Assembly (NCBI GenBank): GCA_037833965.1
Contig: AP031357.1
Span: forward strand, 8,514,001-8,578,000
From: Marchantia polymorpha subsp. ruderalis
Lineage: Eukaryota > Streptophyta > Marchantiopsida > Marchantiales > Marchantiaceae
Length of the DNA stretch: 64,000 nt
Direction: 5' to 3'
In this document: positions 24,754-38,000 of the stretch, one piece after another
How the letters are laid out: each line of letters starts with the position of its first letter
How positions within the stretch are numbered: position 1 is the first letter of the stretch
Program-made: the position numbers and the translations under genes
Notes under the pieces: generated by a model
Told to the model about the DNA's origin: nothing
Databases searched by the model: none
Seen by the model: only the letters and a program-made list of their open reading frames with translations

Positions 24754-27702
24754 CATTGAAACACAGCAAACTTAGGTTCTAATTTGAAAAAATGGCCCAG
24801 GAGCTCGGCTTGAATGCATTTCTAGAATATGCAGCTGGAAATTGTCTGCAACTCCAACATTGTACACTATCGGGAACTGCCAACAACCGATCCATTATCT
24901 AGTGACACGGACTAGATCGAGATTTTCTCTTCATCCTATAGAAGAGTTATAGATCAGTTCAAGACTAGAAGAGAAATAGTTCAGGACTTTGTAGTAGTAG
25001 AGAATATAGTGACTGTCGATTCGTTCCGACTAAGCAGTTGATATCGAAACCTTCTAAACGTTTCCGCCTCGTAGTTCTCACAAATTACTCACCCTATGTC
25101 ATGCTCCTGGGGTGATGTGGATCTGCATCAGTTCTCAACGATGGCCCCTCGATGTTTTTCTCTCTTTCGCTGCAACAGCAACACGAATTCTGGGAAACTT
25201 TGTGCAAAGGTAAGAACATCCTGCAAATGCATATACTTTTCTTCACCAGCTCACCCGATTCCGATTCCGAAACGTTGTGAACCAAGGGAAATTTTTTTCT
25301 CAGTACCAGAAACCCAATTAGCTAAATCGAGCTTTGTACGGTTGTGTGAGAATCCAGTTTATTACCATGACAACGGTTCATTGTTAATCAGGAACTTCTT
25401 CTTTACACTGAACGTCTTGTGAAATCTTCAATCATTTTACAACAAGATTTTGACACTTGCATCTGACTCTGGAACACTGGCGTATTTACAGATGCGAAGG
25501 ACTTCAACCAGAGTGTAGTGGTGTACACTTGTTCCGGCAAAGATCAGCTGGTTTCAAATAGAGGGAATCTGTAGATGGTAGATGGCGCTCGATCAAGAGT
25601 TCTTTTGATCGAGCAAATGACTTCACGAAGATTATCCAGAAAATGATTACAAGTATTGCGCACCATCGATCAGTGCCTCTGAATGAGAGGTGGAACGATG
25701 CAGGCTGAAGTATGTTCTAACACATCGAAGGATAAGATGGTGGAACGATGAAGTACAATATATGAGTTCAGAGTTTCAGAGAAAGAAGAGCCAAATGAGG
25801 CTTCGAAAAGTTCAGTTTTAGTTCAACTTAGTACTTTCCAGTTTGATAGAATTGATTGATCATAAATTCAACATGAAACGTCTGGCTCCATACCGGATCT
25901 AACGACTCAAGAACGATGACTCAAAGCTTTGTGTTGGAACGATTTTTAGTTCGACACGCGTTATCGAATGGTATGTTAAAACGATTATGTGACAATTAGC
26001 TTGGTCCATTGGAACTTCATGGTGATGCACTCTTGATTAGCGTCCACACTTAAAGGGATTAGTACCCTGGAGCCCAGATTTTCTTCGTACCTTGCATAAT
26101 CTCCAATATACATCCTCTAATCACAGCGTGGATCAGGCTTGAACGAAGTTGGGACTGATCAATTTCAGCTGAGCGAATTCGAGCTACTTCAGTCTGTCGC
26201 AGAATCGATTTCTATCGTTTTGACATCATGTTCTTTGTCTCAGATTAAGACTGTACTGGGGAACTGCCTTTCAACCAGGTGAGTAGACTCTCAAAACATG
26301 AGAAGGATTTGAACCACTAGATTCGTATTTTCGTTCTAGTAAAATCATATCTTGTTTGTCTAAATCAGTGTTGAGCTGCACCACGCAACTCGAAATTCTC
26401 TTATCTTTGTTATTGTTATGCAAAACTATGGACGGCAATTACAATGACTAGTTGTTCTGCAATCCTAAGGGTAGCAGTCTTTCTGCAAGCTGTCCTCAGT
26501 CAACACTGACAATTGACGTCGTGATGAACTTACCAGAAAAGCTAATTCAGAAACTGAAGCTTCTGTATAATATTTTTTCCTTCCCTGTGCATAACACCAA
26601 ATATCTGAGTAAAGCAACGCACTTCATTTTCCGGTCTGGTGCTACTTACGTTAGAAAGGGGTCATTCTCTGTCCATGCCGATTTTAGATTAATGGGCATC
26701 ATCTGCATGAGGCAAGATCAAGAACTTTATTGACATGGAGACGTGAACTCTCTCCATGAACGCGTAGAGAAGTGTGTTACTTTTCTGACACAAGTACCTC
26801 ACTCCACGGGTAAATACAAACACGATCATCAATCAGCTAGGCCATTCAATTCTTCGTACAGGAAATGCAAGATCTTACTCTCTCAGGTCTTGCTCATGCG
26901 TGTCATGAGCAATGGCCAATTGTCTGGCAGTTTGGGATTCAGCTGTTGAACTGAAGAATTTCTTTCTAGTGGATTTTGTTGATATCCAGCAAGATAGACA
27001 CACCCCTAGTGTGCGTCTCTCTGCTCTTGCGATCTCCACTGAGTTTTCGTTTAATACTAGTATATGAATATACTAGAATATAAGATCCGCATCTGTGAAA
27101 CGTCGATTGCAATGTCTACAGTCTATGGCACTGAAGGCCCGGTGGTGCTACAGGCTCAGGCTCAGATATTAAATACTGGTGCGACATCGAACCAAGAACA
27201 TGTTACTACTTTGGAAAGAATCTTATGAGGTTGATCGAGTTTCGCGGATGGCAGCCCGGCTGCTCTGTGGCATTCGAGCCACTTCCCAGTGATGGATCGT
27301 TAGCCGCCAAAGACTTATAGTTGGGGGCCCAGAACCTATGGCGTAGGTTCTGAACACGAATGCTCAACCAGTACAGACGGCTTCCTTTCCGGCGCCATGT
27401 GGTATCCTACTCCTCACAGAGTACGAAACTTGCTACACATTTCATGGGTGTTGGCACCACATGATGTCGGATTGTAGACTTTTTTAAATATTCAACTACC
27501 GAACGAAAGACGAATAAATATTGCTGCAATTGTTGTAGAGAACCAAAATCTACTAACCTGCATAGTTTTAGTAGACTATGTTTTAGTAATAAGTATGTTA
27601 AGGAGCCCTAGTTGTCAAGTAATGGTCAATTCTTTTAGAAAATGCTCAAGCTGTTTGTTGATAAAAGTCGAAAGTATAATGATAGTCAAATCTGTGGTTA
27701 GT

Positions 27703-27753
27703 TACATAGAAAGGGGAGCTGTTATAGTATATAACAGCTCCCCTTTCTATGTA
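27703..27753. repeat. perfect 24-bp inverted repeat with 3-nt loop
   Basis: The left arm 27703-27726 and right arm 27730-27753 are perfect reverse complements separated by GTA. The transcript would form a long perfect hairpin and the DNA could extrude a cruciform. Perfect arms with no mismatch suggest recent origin or an assembly or repair foldback. It is too short and too perfect for a typical plant microRNA precursor. Confidence 0.9.
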
Positions 27754-30700
27754 GCTTTCTATGTATGCAGTGAAGAAGATGATAACATGTTTACATCCTT
27801 TACTTACATCTCAACTCAAGTATATGTACTAATCATTAATATAGCAAAACATTGCCCCTCTAGTCATATATGGATAGATGATAATCGATCTACAAATTAA
27901 CTCCAACCTCTAATTCGCACTTCTCTATGTCCAATATGAATTCAAGTCTTTATACCTGGAAATAATATGAAATAAAAATTACTTACCCATGGGATTACAT
28001 GGCAAAACAGAGGAAGAAAATTTGAGCTCTCTATGCATATTATAATCATACCACTTTAAAATAAAATTCATCGCATTCTAACTATGACTACTATACTTGT
28101 GGTAAATCCTGAAGATCAACAAGAATAGATGTACTGTCCGTCAGTTAACAGAAATGGTCCCTGAAATGACTGCTTTAGAGGCCAACATTTTACTTCAAAT
28201 CTGCACCCAGACCAGACCATAACCATCAGCAGCTACCTAAATCCACCCATAGCATTACCTGTGCCCTCCCATGCTATTCAAATTACACCAATTCTTGGTT
28301 GTATCTTGACAAACACTGTCCTTAGCATTATAACTTGTGTCCATCCATGGAGATTTAATGTCACCCAAAACCCAGGGGCATGGATGGGTTTGGGCACGGT
28401 ATGGGCATCCAATGTTGGGCTCTGGATTGCTTCCGTCTCTTGGAAAACCCCATGTGAACCAATCATGATCAAGGGGAATGAACCCATACGCAAACGAGAA
28501 AGATAAGCACCGTGGGCACTTAAATGACGTATCTCCTCCAACATTAGATTATTACAATATCTTCCACTTTCACTCACACACTTCACTCACTAAACATTTT
28601 CGGTACTTATTCCCAGTCATCTATGCTTACTTCTTCCTTCGATTACAGATCTTAGTCAGAGAAGAGTGATTAGTGATTAGTGATTAGTTCGTTCCTTAGA
28701 GATTGCAAATTATTACAAAAGTTGGCATTCTACATTCTAGAATGCGAACTTTCATGTCAGTTGAATATCCGATTGAACTTTAGTAAGAAAAAAAACCACG
28801 TCACTCGGACACCGTTTGCTTCTGAAATTTTCGTGTAGTCAGAAGCTCATTTGCGCGTGCAGACCAGCTGTATGAGAGTGAGAGTGCTGCTATGCTTCTG
28901 CATGAAATAACTTTGCGGTTTTTGAGCAGCAGTTTCCTACCTCGAGCTCCTGCCTGAGTTTCGTGTCTTTGGCTTAAGTGGGCTAGGTTTCAGTCTCTAG
29001 TGAATTGGCATGGATTCTCACCAGAATGATACGCCAAGTTTTCGTTTCTCTATACAATCAGCAATGTTGACCTTATGTTTGTCATATTCTTAGGATGGTA
29101 GTAGTGCTGTGCTGGTCTGCTGTGGACCTTTACCGTCGTGCATTCCTCGAGAAAACTTGAAGAATATATACACGGTGTCTTGTTCTCTTTTGTTCACTTT
29201 TCCCTGGCCCCTTTCCAACAGCTTAGAAGCTGGCTGAGATCCATCAGATCCTTGTGAATCTGAACTAACTTAAACCATCCACCTTTCAACATGGGCATGA
29301 ATAAATAATTTTAAAACAAAGACTTCCCAGATCTACAAGTTACCAAAATGCTGATTCCTCATTGTAAGTTCCAGCCCATTTTATTTCGTGTCACAGTATG
29401 GTTCGGATTAATGATTATTTCTTCTTAAACGGAATCCGTTGCTGCACTTTAAATGCATTCGAGACTGATCAATATGAGCTCAACCTACCTCATATTTTCT
29501 GAGGTTGTAAATCTTTCCCATCTGATCTAAGGGGTAGCATCACAAAAACCCTATGAATTCGTCTCGTGGATAGTTCTCGTTGAAATCAGCAAGACTATAC
29601 TGTCGATTGGCTTTTAAAATGCCAGCTCATTCAGAATATTTAGTTGTAAGCCGTTAGCAACATTCTGATTCGTTGAAGTGCTGCCACGTTACTGATATTC
29701 TGGCCTTCAGATCAGATACTGGACATAGCTGCACATCCTTCTCGTGGACCTCACAGTACCGACAATCTTGTGAACCCGTTGGAATATTATCTAACCAGTT
29801 GTCAGTCTAATTGTTGTCAGCACCACGGTGGACTGAATTGAAGGAGGGACTCAAACAGTCATTTCCACACTCGCTGGAATAGATGGAAATTCTGGAGGTA
29901 CAGCTTCAAGGAATTTTTCTAAAGACTATCTCGTCTGGTCTTAAAATCGAAAAGATTTTCTGTCCTAGAATCAATGTTCTCCGAACAATGGATACCATGA
30001 ATACTGATCAATCAGTGTAAACTTGATTTCATTGATTCAGTTTATCTAGAAAGATCGGTACACTAAGAAACGTGCTTACATCGTTTTTTGATGTTGACTC
30101 TGTAATCACACATTCGGTACCAAACCCGAAGCTTCACTCAGGACATAATTGATCATCGATTAACTGTTTGGCTAAGTTTCGTTTGATAACCATAAGTTTT
30201 TTAACTCATTCAGACTTTTACGTCTCCAGATTTACTGTTTAGTTCTTTGAAAATTCTGCTATGGAAACTCAGTTCTCAAGTACAATAAAGAAAAAAAAAT
30301 TACTTCTCCTTCAAAGCGAAACGTAAACTCGTAAAGGGTGCAGGCAGCTTGAATCTATGAAATTCAACTACGACACTTGGGCTCAAATACCTTGGTCATT
30401 CGAATTTCTCTCTTCAGGTGGCCTATGAAGAATCATGAGGATTTCTGTCTGTCAGTTTATGACAGCTCAAAGGCAAGTGTGTAGACTGGTGGAAATCATG
30501 ATGGGCTTCCCATCCTTTGAAGAGCGATACTTTCAAATTATCGGCGGGTTATGTGCGGACAGGATAAATCACCTAAATATTGCTCCATTCATTATAGTGG
30601 GTTCCTTAATCCAGCTCAGATTTACAAAGAAGGATGCCTAGGGTACTCTGCATTATCTTTATTACAGCCTAAAGACAGATCTTTACCAAATTGGGTATGT

Positions 30701-30874
30701 AGTATTATTCATTCAAATTAGTCGGTGTATTTCAAAAGTAGACCAGATTGAGAGAAATTCGTATTATACTCAGAAGAGTTGGACTCAGATTTCTGAGTCT
30801 TCTCCGATAGACTCTCGCCTCTCAGCTACCTATGTCGTCAAAAAACAAGCTCACCCCTGGAAACCTAGCTTCAC

Positions 30875-30905
30875 AGTGATGTAGAAGTGACTCTTCTACA
30901 TCACT
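30875..30905. repeat. 13-bp inverted repeat, 5-nt loop
   Basis: AGTGATGTAGAAG at 30875-30887 pairs perfectly with 30893-30905. It lies in gene-free DNA. Function unknown; possibly chance or a transposon end remnant. Confidence 0.7.
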
Positions 30906-31777
30906 CTCTATCAGAAGCTCTGTCATCATACCAGAGCTTACTCTGTGATAAATCCGTCGTACTGAGAAAGGAATGTCGAAAACTTGTTCAAAAGTGCGAA
31001 TTCTCAAACTTTACAACCTCATCAACGACATCGTCGACGTTAAGGAGGGAGTGGGCTTACTTTACTCGACGTAGAATGTGTTCCATGATCATCAGCTTCT
31101 GATTCCTTGTCCAAATACTAGTTTGCGCAATACGATGATTGATTCGGAAGGTATGGGAGTCCCCTCCTTGCATTCTCTTTCTCTCTCTCTCCCTCTGCTC
31201 ACCTATTGGTGTTGTTTAGTTCCTTATAGACTCACACGAGCTGGTAAATAACTTAGCCCGAGCCCATGAGCTTTCGGGTATTCAGTCTATGGGCATCCAG
31301 AAATGCTTGCATGCCGGTGATACTTCCCAATACAACGTTGTGGAGGTTGCCTTACCCCTTCAAGGTAACCGATCGTCTCAAACAGAACCTTCTACGCTTT
31401 TCAACGCTTCAGCTTTATTCAAACTCGCTCTTTAATTCGAGTACACATGTTAAACAAGTCGAATAGGCCGCTCAGTGTCGGTGAAACTCTGGTATGAAGG
31501 CCCAAACACTCTTATTGTAGATTTGCCCTCAGGTCCATCTCGCGATCCGAAAACTTTGGGACATGATCTCGATCGGAAGAGATCCAAATGTGGATCAACT
31601 CAGTGGAACGTGAGAAATCATTCCTGTTAATGAAAATCCTGGAATTCCACGTTCATGCTGAGACGCTGTAGACAGACTCGATCGGTGTCAACTTCGAATG
31701 TCATCACGTCGGATCGAACTAAGCGTTTCGTCTACAAGTAAAATGAACAGTCGCGTCTCTTGTCTAATGTTGATGAC

Positions 31778-32044
31778 TTAGTAGTCGTAGTCAACTCTAT
31801 CCTTCTTCGCTTCAGCTGCTCTTCTTCTGATGATATAAGCTTCGGTCGAGTTCCGCCGAAATTCCAAACCTCGGGCAAAATAAGCGATAGTTCTGGACTT
31901 TTCTGCAGGGCTAACTAATTTCAATCGAAGCGTCTGGTCAGACTTTGAGAAAGCGCGATAAAAACTCAAAAGAATAATGCGGGGAAATCGAGATGGATGC
32001 AGAATCCAGGGCTCGAAATGATCCCGACTGACTGCTGCATCCAC
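31778..32044 (-). CDS. possible small divergent ORF, 88 aa
   Basis: A minus-strand open frame starts 43 bp upstream of the exon-array gene start and points away from it. The 88 residues are of ordinary composition, with a basic C-terminal half (SRTIAYFARGLEFRRN, then AYIIRRRAAEAKKDR) ending in YDY. No family is recognised. It may be a real small gene sharing a bidirectional promoter or a chance frame over the array gene's 5' leader. Confidence 0.25.
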   Translation of the reverse strand: MDAAVSRDHFEPWILHPSRFPRIILLSFYRAFSKSDQTLRLKLVSPAEKSRTIAYFARGLEFRRNSTEAYIIRRRAAEAKKDRVDYDY

Positions 32045-32087
32045 GCTGACTTTCGGTCATCCAAGCGCCGATCAGATTGAAACCGCG

Positions 32088-35000
32088 ATGGCAGAACAGT
32101 TACAGCTGCGGTATCCTGACAGAAATATAGATGAAGATCCCGTTCCTCTCAACTTACGGAGATTCAACTTGACAAATGACCCGGCTAATTGGCCCTTATT
32201 CTCTAGCATCGAGACAAGAGAACATTTCATAAGAAATCACTTACAAGGTGCATTCGAGAATGAGGTTGCTCCCCAACGCTCTGATAGTAGCCCATCTGGT
32301 AGTGGCCGCGGTCCTGGATCTCCGCATCGCTCTGATAGTGGCCCATCTGGTAGTGGCCGCGGTCCTGGATCTCCGCATCGCTCTGATAGTGGCCCATCTG
32401 GTAGTGGCCGCGGTCCTGGATCTCCCCATCGCTCTGATAGTGGCCCATCTGGTAGTGGCCGCGGTCCTGGATCTCCGCATCGCTCTGATAGTGGCCCATC
32501 TGGTAGTGGCCGCGGTCCTGGATCTCCCCATCGCTCTGATAGCGGCCGTGGTTCTGGATCTCCGCATTCGTCTTCGAGAAATGATTCGAGAAATACATCT
32601 GCATATGATGCAGATGTATCTATGACGAACCAAAGTGAAAATTCGTATTCGAGAAATACATCTGCATATAATGCAGATGTATCTAATACCAGCAACCGTG
32701 GAAATAGGTATATATATCCAAATCCCAGTCAAGACACAAGTAATACATCTACAAATTATTCAAGATCCGTATCTACTAGCAGCCACCGTCAAAATAGGGA
32801 TAGCAATCAAAATCGAAGTCAAGACACAAGCGCTACCAACTCTGATCCTAACGTTCGGCAGCCACAACGGAGTTCCAGTCCATCCTCTACTCAAAATCAG
32901 GTACAACATTTTTGTCATGGATTGATTTTCTCGTACCCTTGATTTGTTTAAAAACATGCTTCTTTTCAGTTTTATTTTGCATTCAAAATTTGTTCTTTAT
33001 ACAAGATAGTGTATTTGAAATATTTATGAAGTACGTCTTACATTTTTAATGAACGACCATATGTTGTGGATTTTTTGAATGTGACGAAAAAATATGTTTT
33101 TTAAGGCTAACTAGCTGAAAGTTTACAAACTTATCAAAATAACCACATAAATAACCCTTTCCTTCTCCAGTCTTTAAGGTCAGGTAACGACCCATCAAAC
33201 CAAGGATATACATCCCATTCTTCTCAATCAAATCCAAATTTTACATCACATGAATCAATTAACAGCGTAGAGTCTGAATCGACCACTTCTTCATTTCGAC
33301 TCAATGGACGCGGGAGTGGAAGATCAGATGGAAATAGGAATAACCATCAAAGTCAAAGTCAAGACACAAGCGCTACCAACTCTGATCCTAACGTTCGGCA
33401 GCCACAACGGAGTTCCAGTCCATCCTCTACTCAAAATCAGGTACAACATTTTTGTCATGGATTGATTTTCTCGTACCCTTGATTTGTTCAAAAACATGCT
33501 TCTTTTCAGTTTTATTTTGCATTCAACATTCGTTCTATATACAAGATAGTGTATTTGAAATATTTATGTAGTACGGCTTACATTTTTAATGAACGACCAT
33601 ATGTTGTGGATTTTTTGAATGTGACGAAAAAATATGTTTTTTAAGGCTAACTAGCTGAAAGTTTACAAGCTTATCAAAATAACCTCATAAATAACCCTTT
33701 CTTTCTCCAGTCTTTAAGGTCAGGTAACGACCCATCAAACCAAGGATATACATCCCATTCTTCTCAATCAAATCCAAATTTTACATCACATGAATCAATT
33801 AACAGCGTAGAGTCTGAATCGACCACTTCTTCATTTCGACTCAATGGACGCGGGAGTGGAAGATCAGATGGAAATAGGAATAACCATCAAAGTCAAAGTC
33901 AAGACACAAACGCTACCAACTCTGATCCTAACGTTCGGCAGCCACAACGGAGTTCCAGTCCATCCTCTACTCTAAATCAGGTACAACATTTTTGTCATGG
34001 ATTGATTTTCTCGTACCCTTGATTTGTTTAAAAACATGCTTCTTTTCAGTTTTATTTTGCATTCAAAATTTGCTCTTTATACAAGATAGTGTATTTGAAA
34101 TATTGAAGAAGTACGTCCTACATTTTTAATGAACGACCATATGTTGTGGATTTTTTGAATGTGACAAAAAATATGTTTTTTAAGGCTAACTAGCTGAAAG
34201 TTTACAAACTTATCAAAATAACCTCATAAATAACCCTTTCTTTCTCCAGTCTTTATGGTCAGGTAACGACCCATCAAACCAAGGATATACATCCCATTCT
34301 TCTCAATCAAATCCAAATTGTACATCACATGAATCAATTAACAGCGTAGAGTCTGAATCGACCACTTCTTCATTTCGACTCAATGGACGCGGGAGTGGAA
34401 GATCAGATGGAAATAGGAATAACAATCAAAGTCCAAGTCAAGACACAAGCGCCACAAACTCTGATCCTAACGTTCGGCAACCACAACGGAGTTCCAGTCC
34501 ATCCTCTACTCAAAATCAGGTACAACATTTTTGTCATGGATTGATTTTCTCGTACCCTTGATTTGTTTAAAAACATGCTTCTTTTCAGTTTTATTTTGCA
34601 TTCAACATTCGTTCTTTATACATGATAGTGTATTAAAATATTTATGAGATATGTTTTTTAAGGCTAACTAGCTGAAAGTTTACAAGCTTATCAAAATAAC
34701 CTCATAAATAACCCTTTCTTTCTCCAGTCTTTATGGTCAGGTAACGACCCATCAAACCAAGGATATACATCCCATTCTTCTCAATCAAATCCAAATTTTA
34801 CATCACATGAATCAATTAACAGCGTAGAGTCTGAATCGACCACTTCTTCATTTCGACTCAATGGACGCGGGAGTGGAAGATCAGATGGAAATAGGAATAA
34901 CAATCAAAGTCAAAGTCAAGACACAAGCGCTACCAACTCTGATCCTAACGTTCGGCAACCACAACGGAGTTCCAGTCCATCCTCTACTCAAAATCAGGTA

Positions 35001-38000
35001 CAACATTTTTGTCATGGATTGATTTTCTCGTACCCTTGATTTGTTTAAAAACATGCTTCTTTTCAGTTTTATTTTGCATTCAACATTCGTTCTTTATACA
35101 TGATAGTGTATTAAAATATTTATGAGATATGTTTTTTAAGGCTAACTAGCTGAAAGGTTACAAACTTATCAAAATAACCTCATAAATAACCCTTTCTTTC
35201 TCCAGTCTTTATGGTCAGGTAACGACCCATCAAACCAAGGATATACATCCCATTCTTCTCAATCAAATCCAAATTTTACATCACATGAATCAATTAACAG
35301 CGTAGAGTCTGAATCGACCACTTCTTCATTTCGACTCAATGGACGCGGGAGTGGAAGATCAGATGGAAATAGGAATAACAATCAAAGTCCAAGTCAAGAC
35401 ACAAGCGCCACCAACTCTGATCCTAACGTTCGGCAACCACAACGGAGTTCCAGTCCATCCTCTACTCAAAATCAGGTACAACATTTTTGTCATGGATTGA
35501 TTTTCTCGAAACCTTGATTTGTTTAAAAACATGCTTCTTTTCAGTTTTATTTTCCATCCAACATTCGTTCTTTATACAAGATAGTGTATTTGAAATATTT
35601 ATGTAGTACGGCTTACATTTGTAATGAACGACCATATGTTGTGGATTTTTTGAATGTGACAAAAAATATGTTTTTTAAGGCTAACTAGCTGAAAGTTTAC
35701 AAACTTATCAAAATAACCACATAAATAACCCTTTCTTTCTCCAGTCTTTATGGTCAGGTAACGACCCATCAAACCAAGGATATACATCCCATTCTTCTCA
35801 ATCAAATCCAAATTTTACATCACATGAATCAATTAACAGCGTAGAGTCTGAATCGACCACTTCTTCATTTCGACTCAATGGACGCGGGAGTGGAAGATCA
35901 GATGGAAATAGGAATAACAATCAAAGTCAAAGTCAAGACACAAGCGCTACCAACTCTGATCCTAACGTTCGGCAACCACAACGGAGTTCCAGTCCATCCT
36001 CTACTCAAAATCAGGTACAACATTTTTGTCATGGATTGATTTTCTCGTACCCTTGATTTGTTTAAAAACATGCTTCTTTTCAGTTTTATTTTGCATTCAA
36101 CATTCGTTCTTTATACATGATAGTGTATTAAAATATTTATGAGATATGTTTTTTAAGGCTAACTAGCTGAAAGTTTACAAGCTTATCAAAATAACCTCAT
36201 AAATAACCCTTTCTTTCTCCAGTCTTTATGGTCAGGTAACGACCCATCAAACCAAGGATATACATCCCATTCTTCTCAATCAAATCCAAATTTTACATCA
36301 CATGAATCAATTAACAGCGTAGAGTCTGAATCGACCACTTCTTCATTTCGACTCAATGGACGCGGGAGTGGAAGATCAGATGGAAATAGGAATAACAATC
36401 AAAGTCAAAGTCAAGACACAAGCGCTACCAACTCTGATCCTAACGTTCGGCAACCACAACGGAGTTCCAGTCCATCCTCTACTCAAAATCAGGTACAACA
36501 TTTTTGTCATGGATTGATTTTCTCGTACCCTTGATTTGTTCAAAAACATGCTTCTTTTCAGTTTTATTTTGCATTCAACATTCGTTCTTTATACAAGATA
36601 GTGTATTTGAAATATTTATGTAGAACGGCTTACATATTTAATGAACGACCATATGTTGTGGATTTTTTGAATGTGACGAAAAAATATGTTTTTTAAGGCT
36701 AACTAGCTGAAAGGTTACAAACTTATCAAAATAACCACATAAATAACCCTTTCTTTCTCCAGTCTTTAAGGTCAGGTAACGACCCATCAAACCAAGGATA
36801 TACATCCCATTCTTCTCAATCAAATCCAAATTTTACATCACATGAATCAATTAACAGCGTAGAGTCTGAATCGACCACTTCTTCATTTCGACTCAATGGA
36901 CGCGGGAGTGGAAGATCAGATGGAAATAGGAATAACCATCAAAGTCAAAGTCAAGACACAAGCGCTACCAACTCTGATCCTAACGTTCGGCAGCCACAAC
37001 GGAGTTCCAGTCCATCCTCTACTCAAAATCAGGTACAACATTTTTGTCATGGATTGATTTTCTCGTACCCTTGATTTGTTCAAAAACATGCTTCTTTTCA
37101 GTTTTATTTTCCATTCAACATTCGTTCTTTATACAAGATAGTGTATTTGAAATATTTATGTAGAACGGCTTACATTTTTAATGAACGACCATATGTTGTG
37201 GATTTTTTGAATGTGACGAAAAAATATGTTTTTTAAGGCTAACTTGCTGAAAGGTTACAAACTTATCAAAATAACCACATAAATAACCCTTTCTTTCTCC
37301 AGTCTTTAAGGTCAGGTAACGACCCATCAAACCAAGGATATACATCCCATTCTTCTCAATCAAATCCAAATTTTACATCACATGAATCAATTAACAGCGT
37401 AGAGTCTGAATCGACCACTTCTTCATTTCGACTCAATGGACGCGGGAGTGGAAGATCAGATGGAAATAGGAATACCAATCAAAGTCCAAGTCAAGACACA
37501 AGCGCTACCAACTCTGATCCTAACGTTCGGCAGCCACAACGGAGTTCCAGTCCATCCTCTACTCAAAATCAGGTACAACATTTTTGTCATGGATTGATTT
37601 TCTCGTACCCTTGATTTGTTTAAAAACATGCTTCTTTTCAGTTTTATTTTGCATTCAACATTCGTTCTTTATGCAAGATAGTGTATTTGAAATATTTATG
37701 AAGTACGTCTTACATTTTTAATGAACGACCATATGTTGTGGATTTTTTGAATGTGACGAAAAAATATGTTTTTTAAGGATAACTAGCTGAAAGTTTACAA
37801 GCTTATCAAAATAACCTCATAAATAACCCTTTCTTTCTCCAGTCTTTAAGGTCAGGTAACGACCCATCAAACCAAGGATATACATCCCATTCTTCTGAAT
37901 CAAATCCAAATTTTACATCACATGAATCAATTAACAGCGTAGAGTCTGACTCGACCACTTCTTCATTTCCACTCAATGGACGCGGGAGTGGAAGATCAGA

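Larger units (their letters stand above)
24754..32087. other. long gene-poor stretch
   Basis: About 7.3 kb without a convincing gene. It contains a perfect inverted repeat at 27703-27753, a second hairpin at 30875-30905, a short GTGATTA triplet repeat near 28667-28687 and a CT-rich run around 31165-31200. Short open frames are scattered and of poor composition. The last few hundred bases should carry the promoter of the exon-array gene. The start codon there sits in a favourable context (CGCGATGG). Confidence 0.5.

Noticed and set aside
27703-27753. MicroRNA precursor
   Set aside because: Arms are perfect and the loop is only 3 nt. Plant microRNA precursors are longer with mismatches and a larger loop.
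28261-28586. Opposed open frames of about 80-100 residues
   Set aside because: Same DNA on both strands, no domain, no splice context.
32227-32732. Several repeat-containing open frames on both strands
   Set aside because: They arise because the 51-bp repeat of exon 1 is divisible by three and has no stop in most frames. Only the frame starting at 32088 joins the exon array.
33046-37369. Repeated 63-70-residue minus-strand frames (start MDLIEKNGMYIL)
   Set aside because: They recur once per array unit on the antisense strand and cross intron-exon boundaries, so they are copies of one chance frame.
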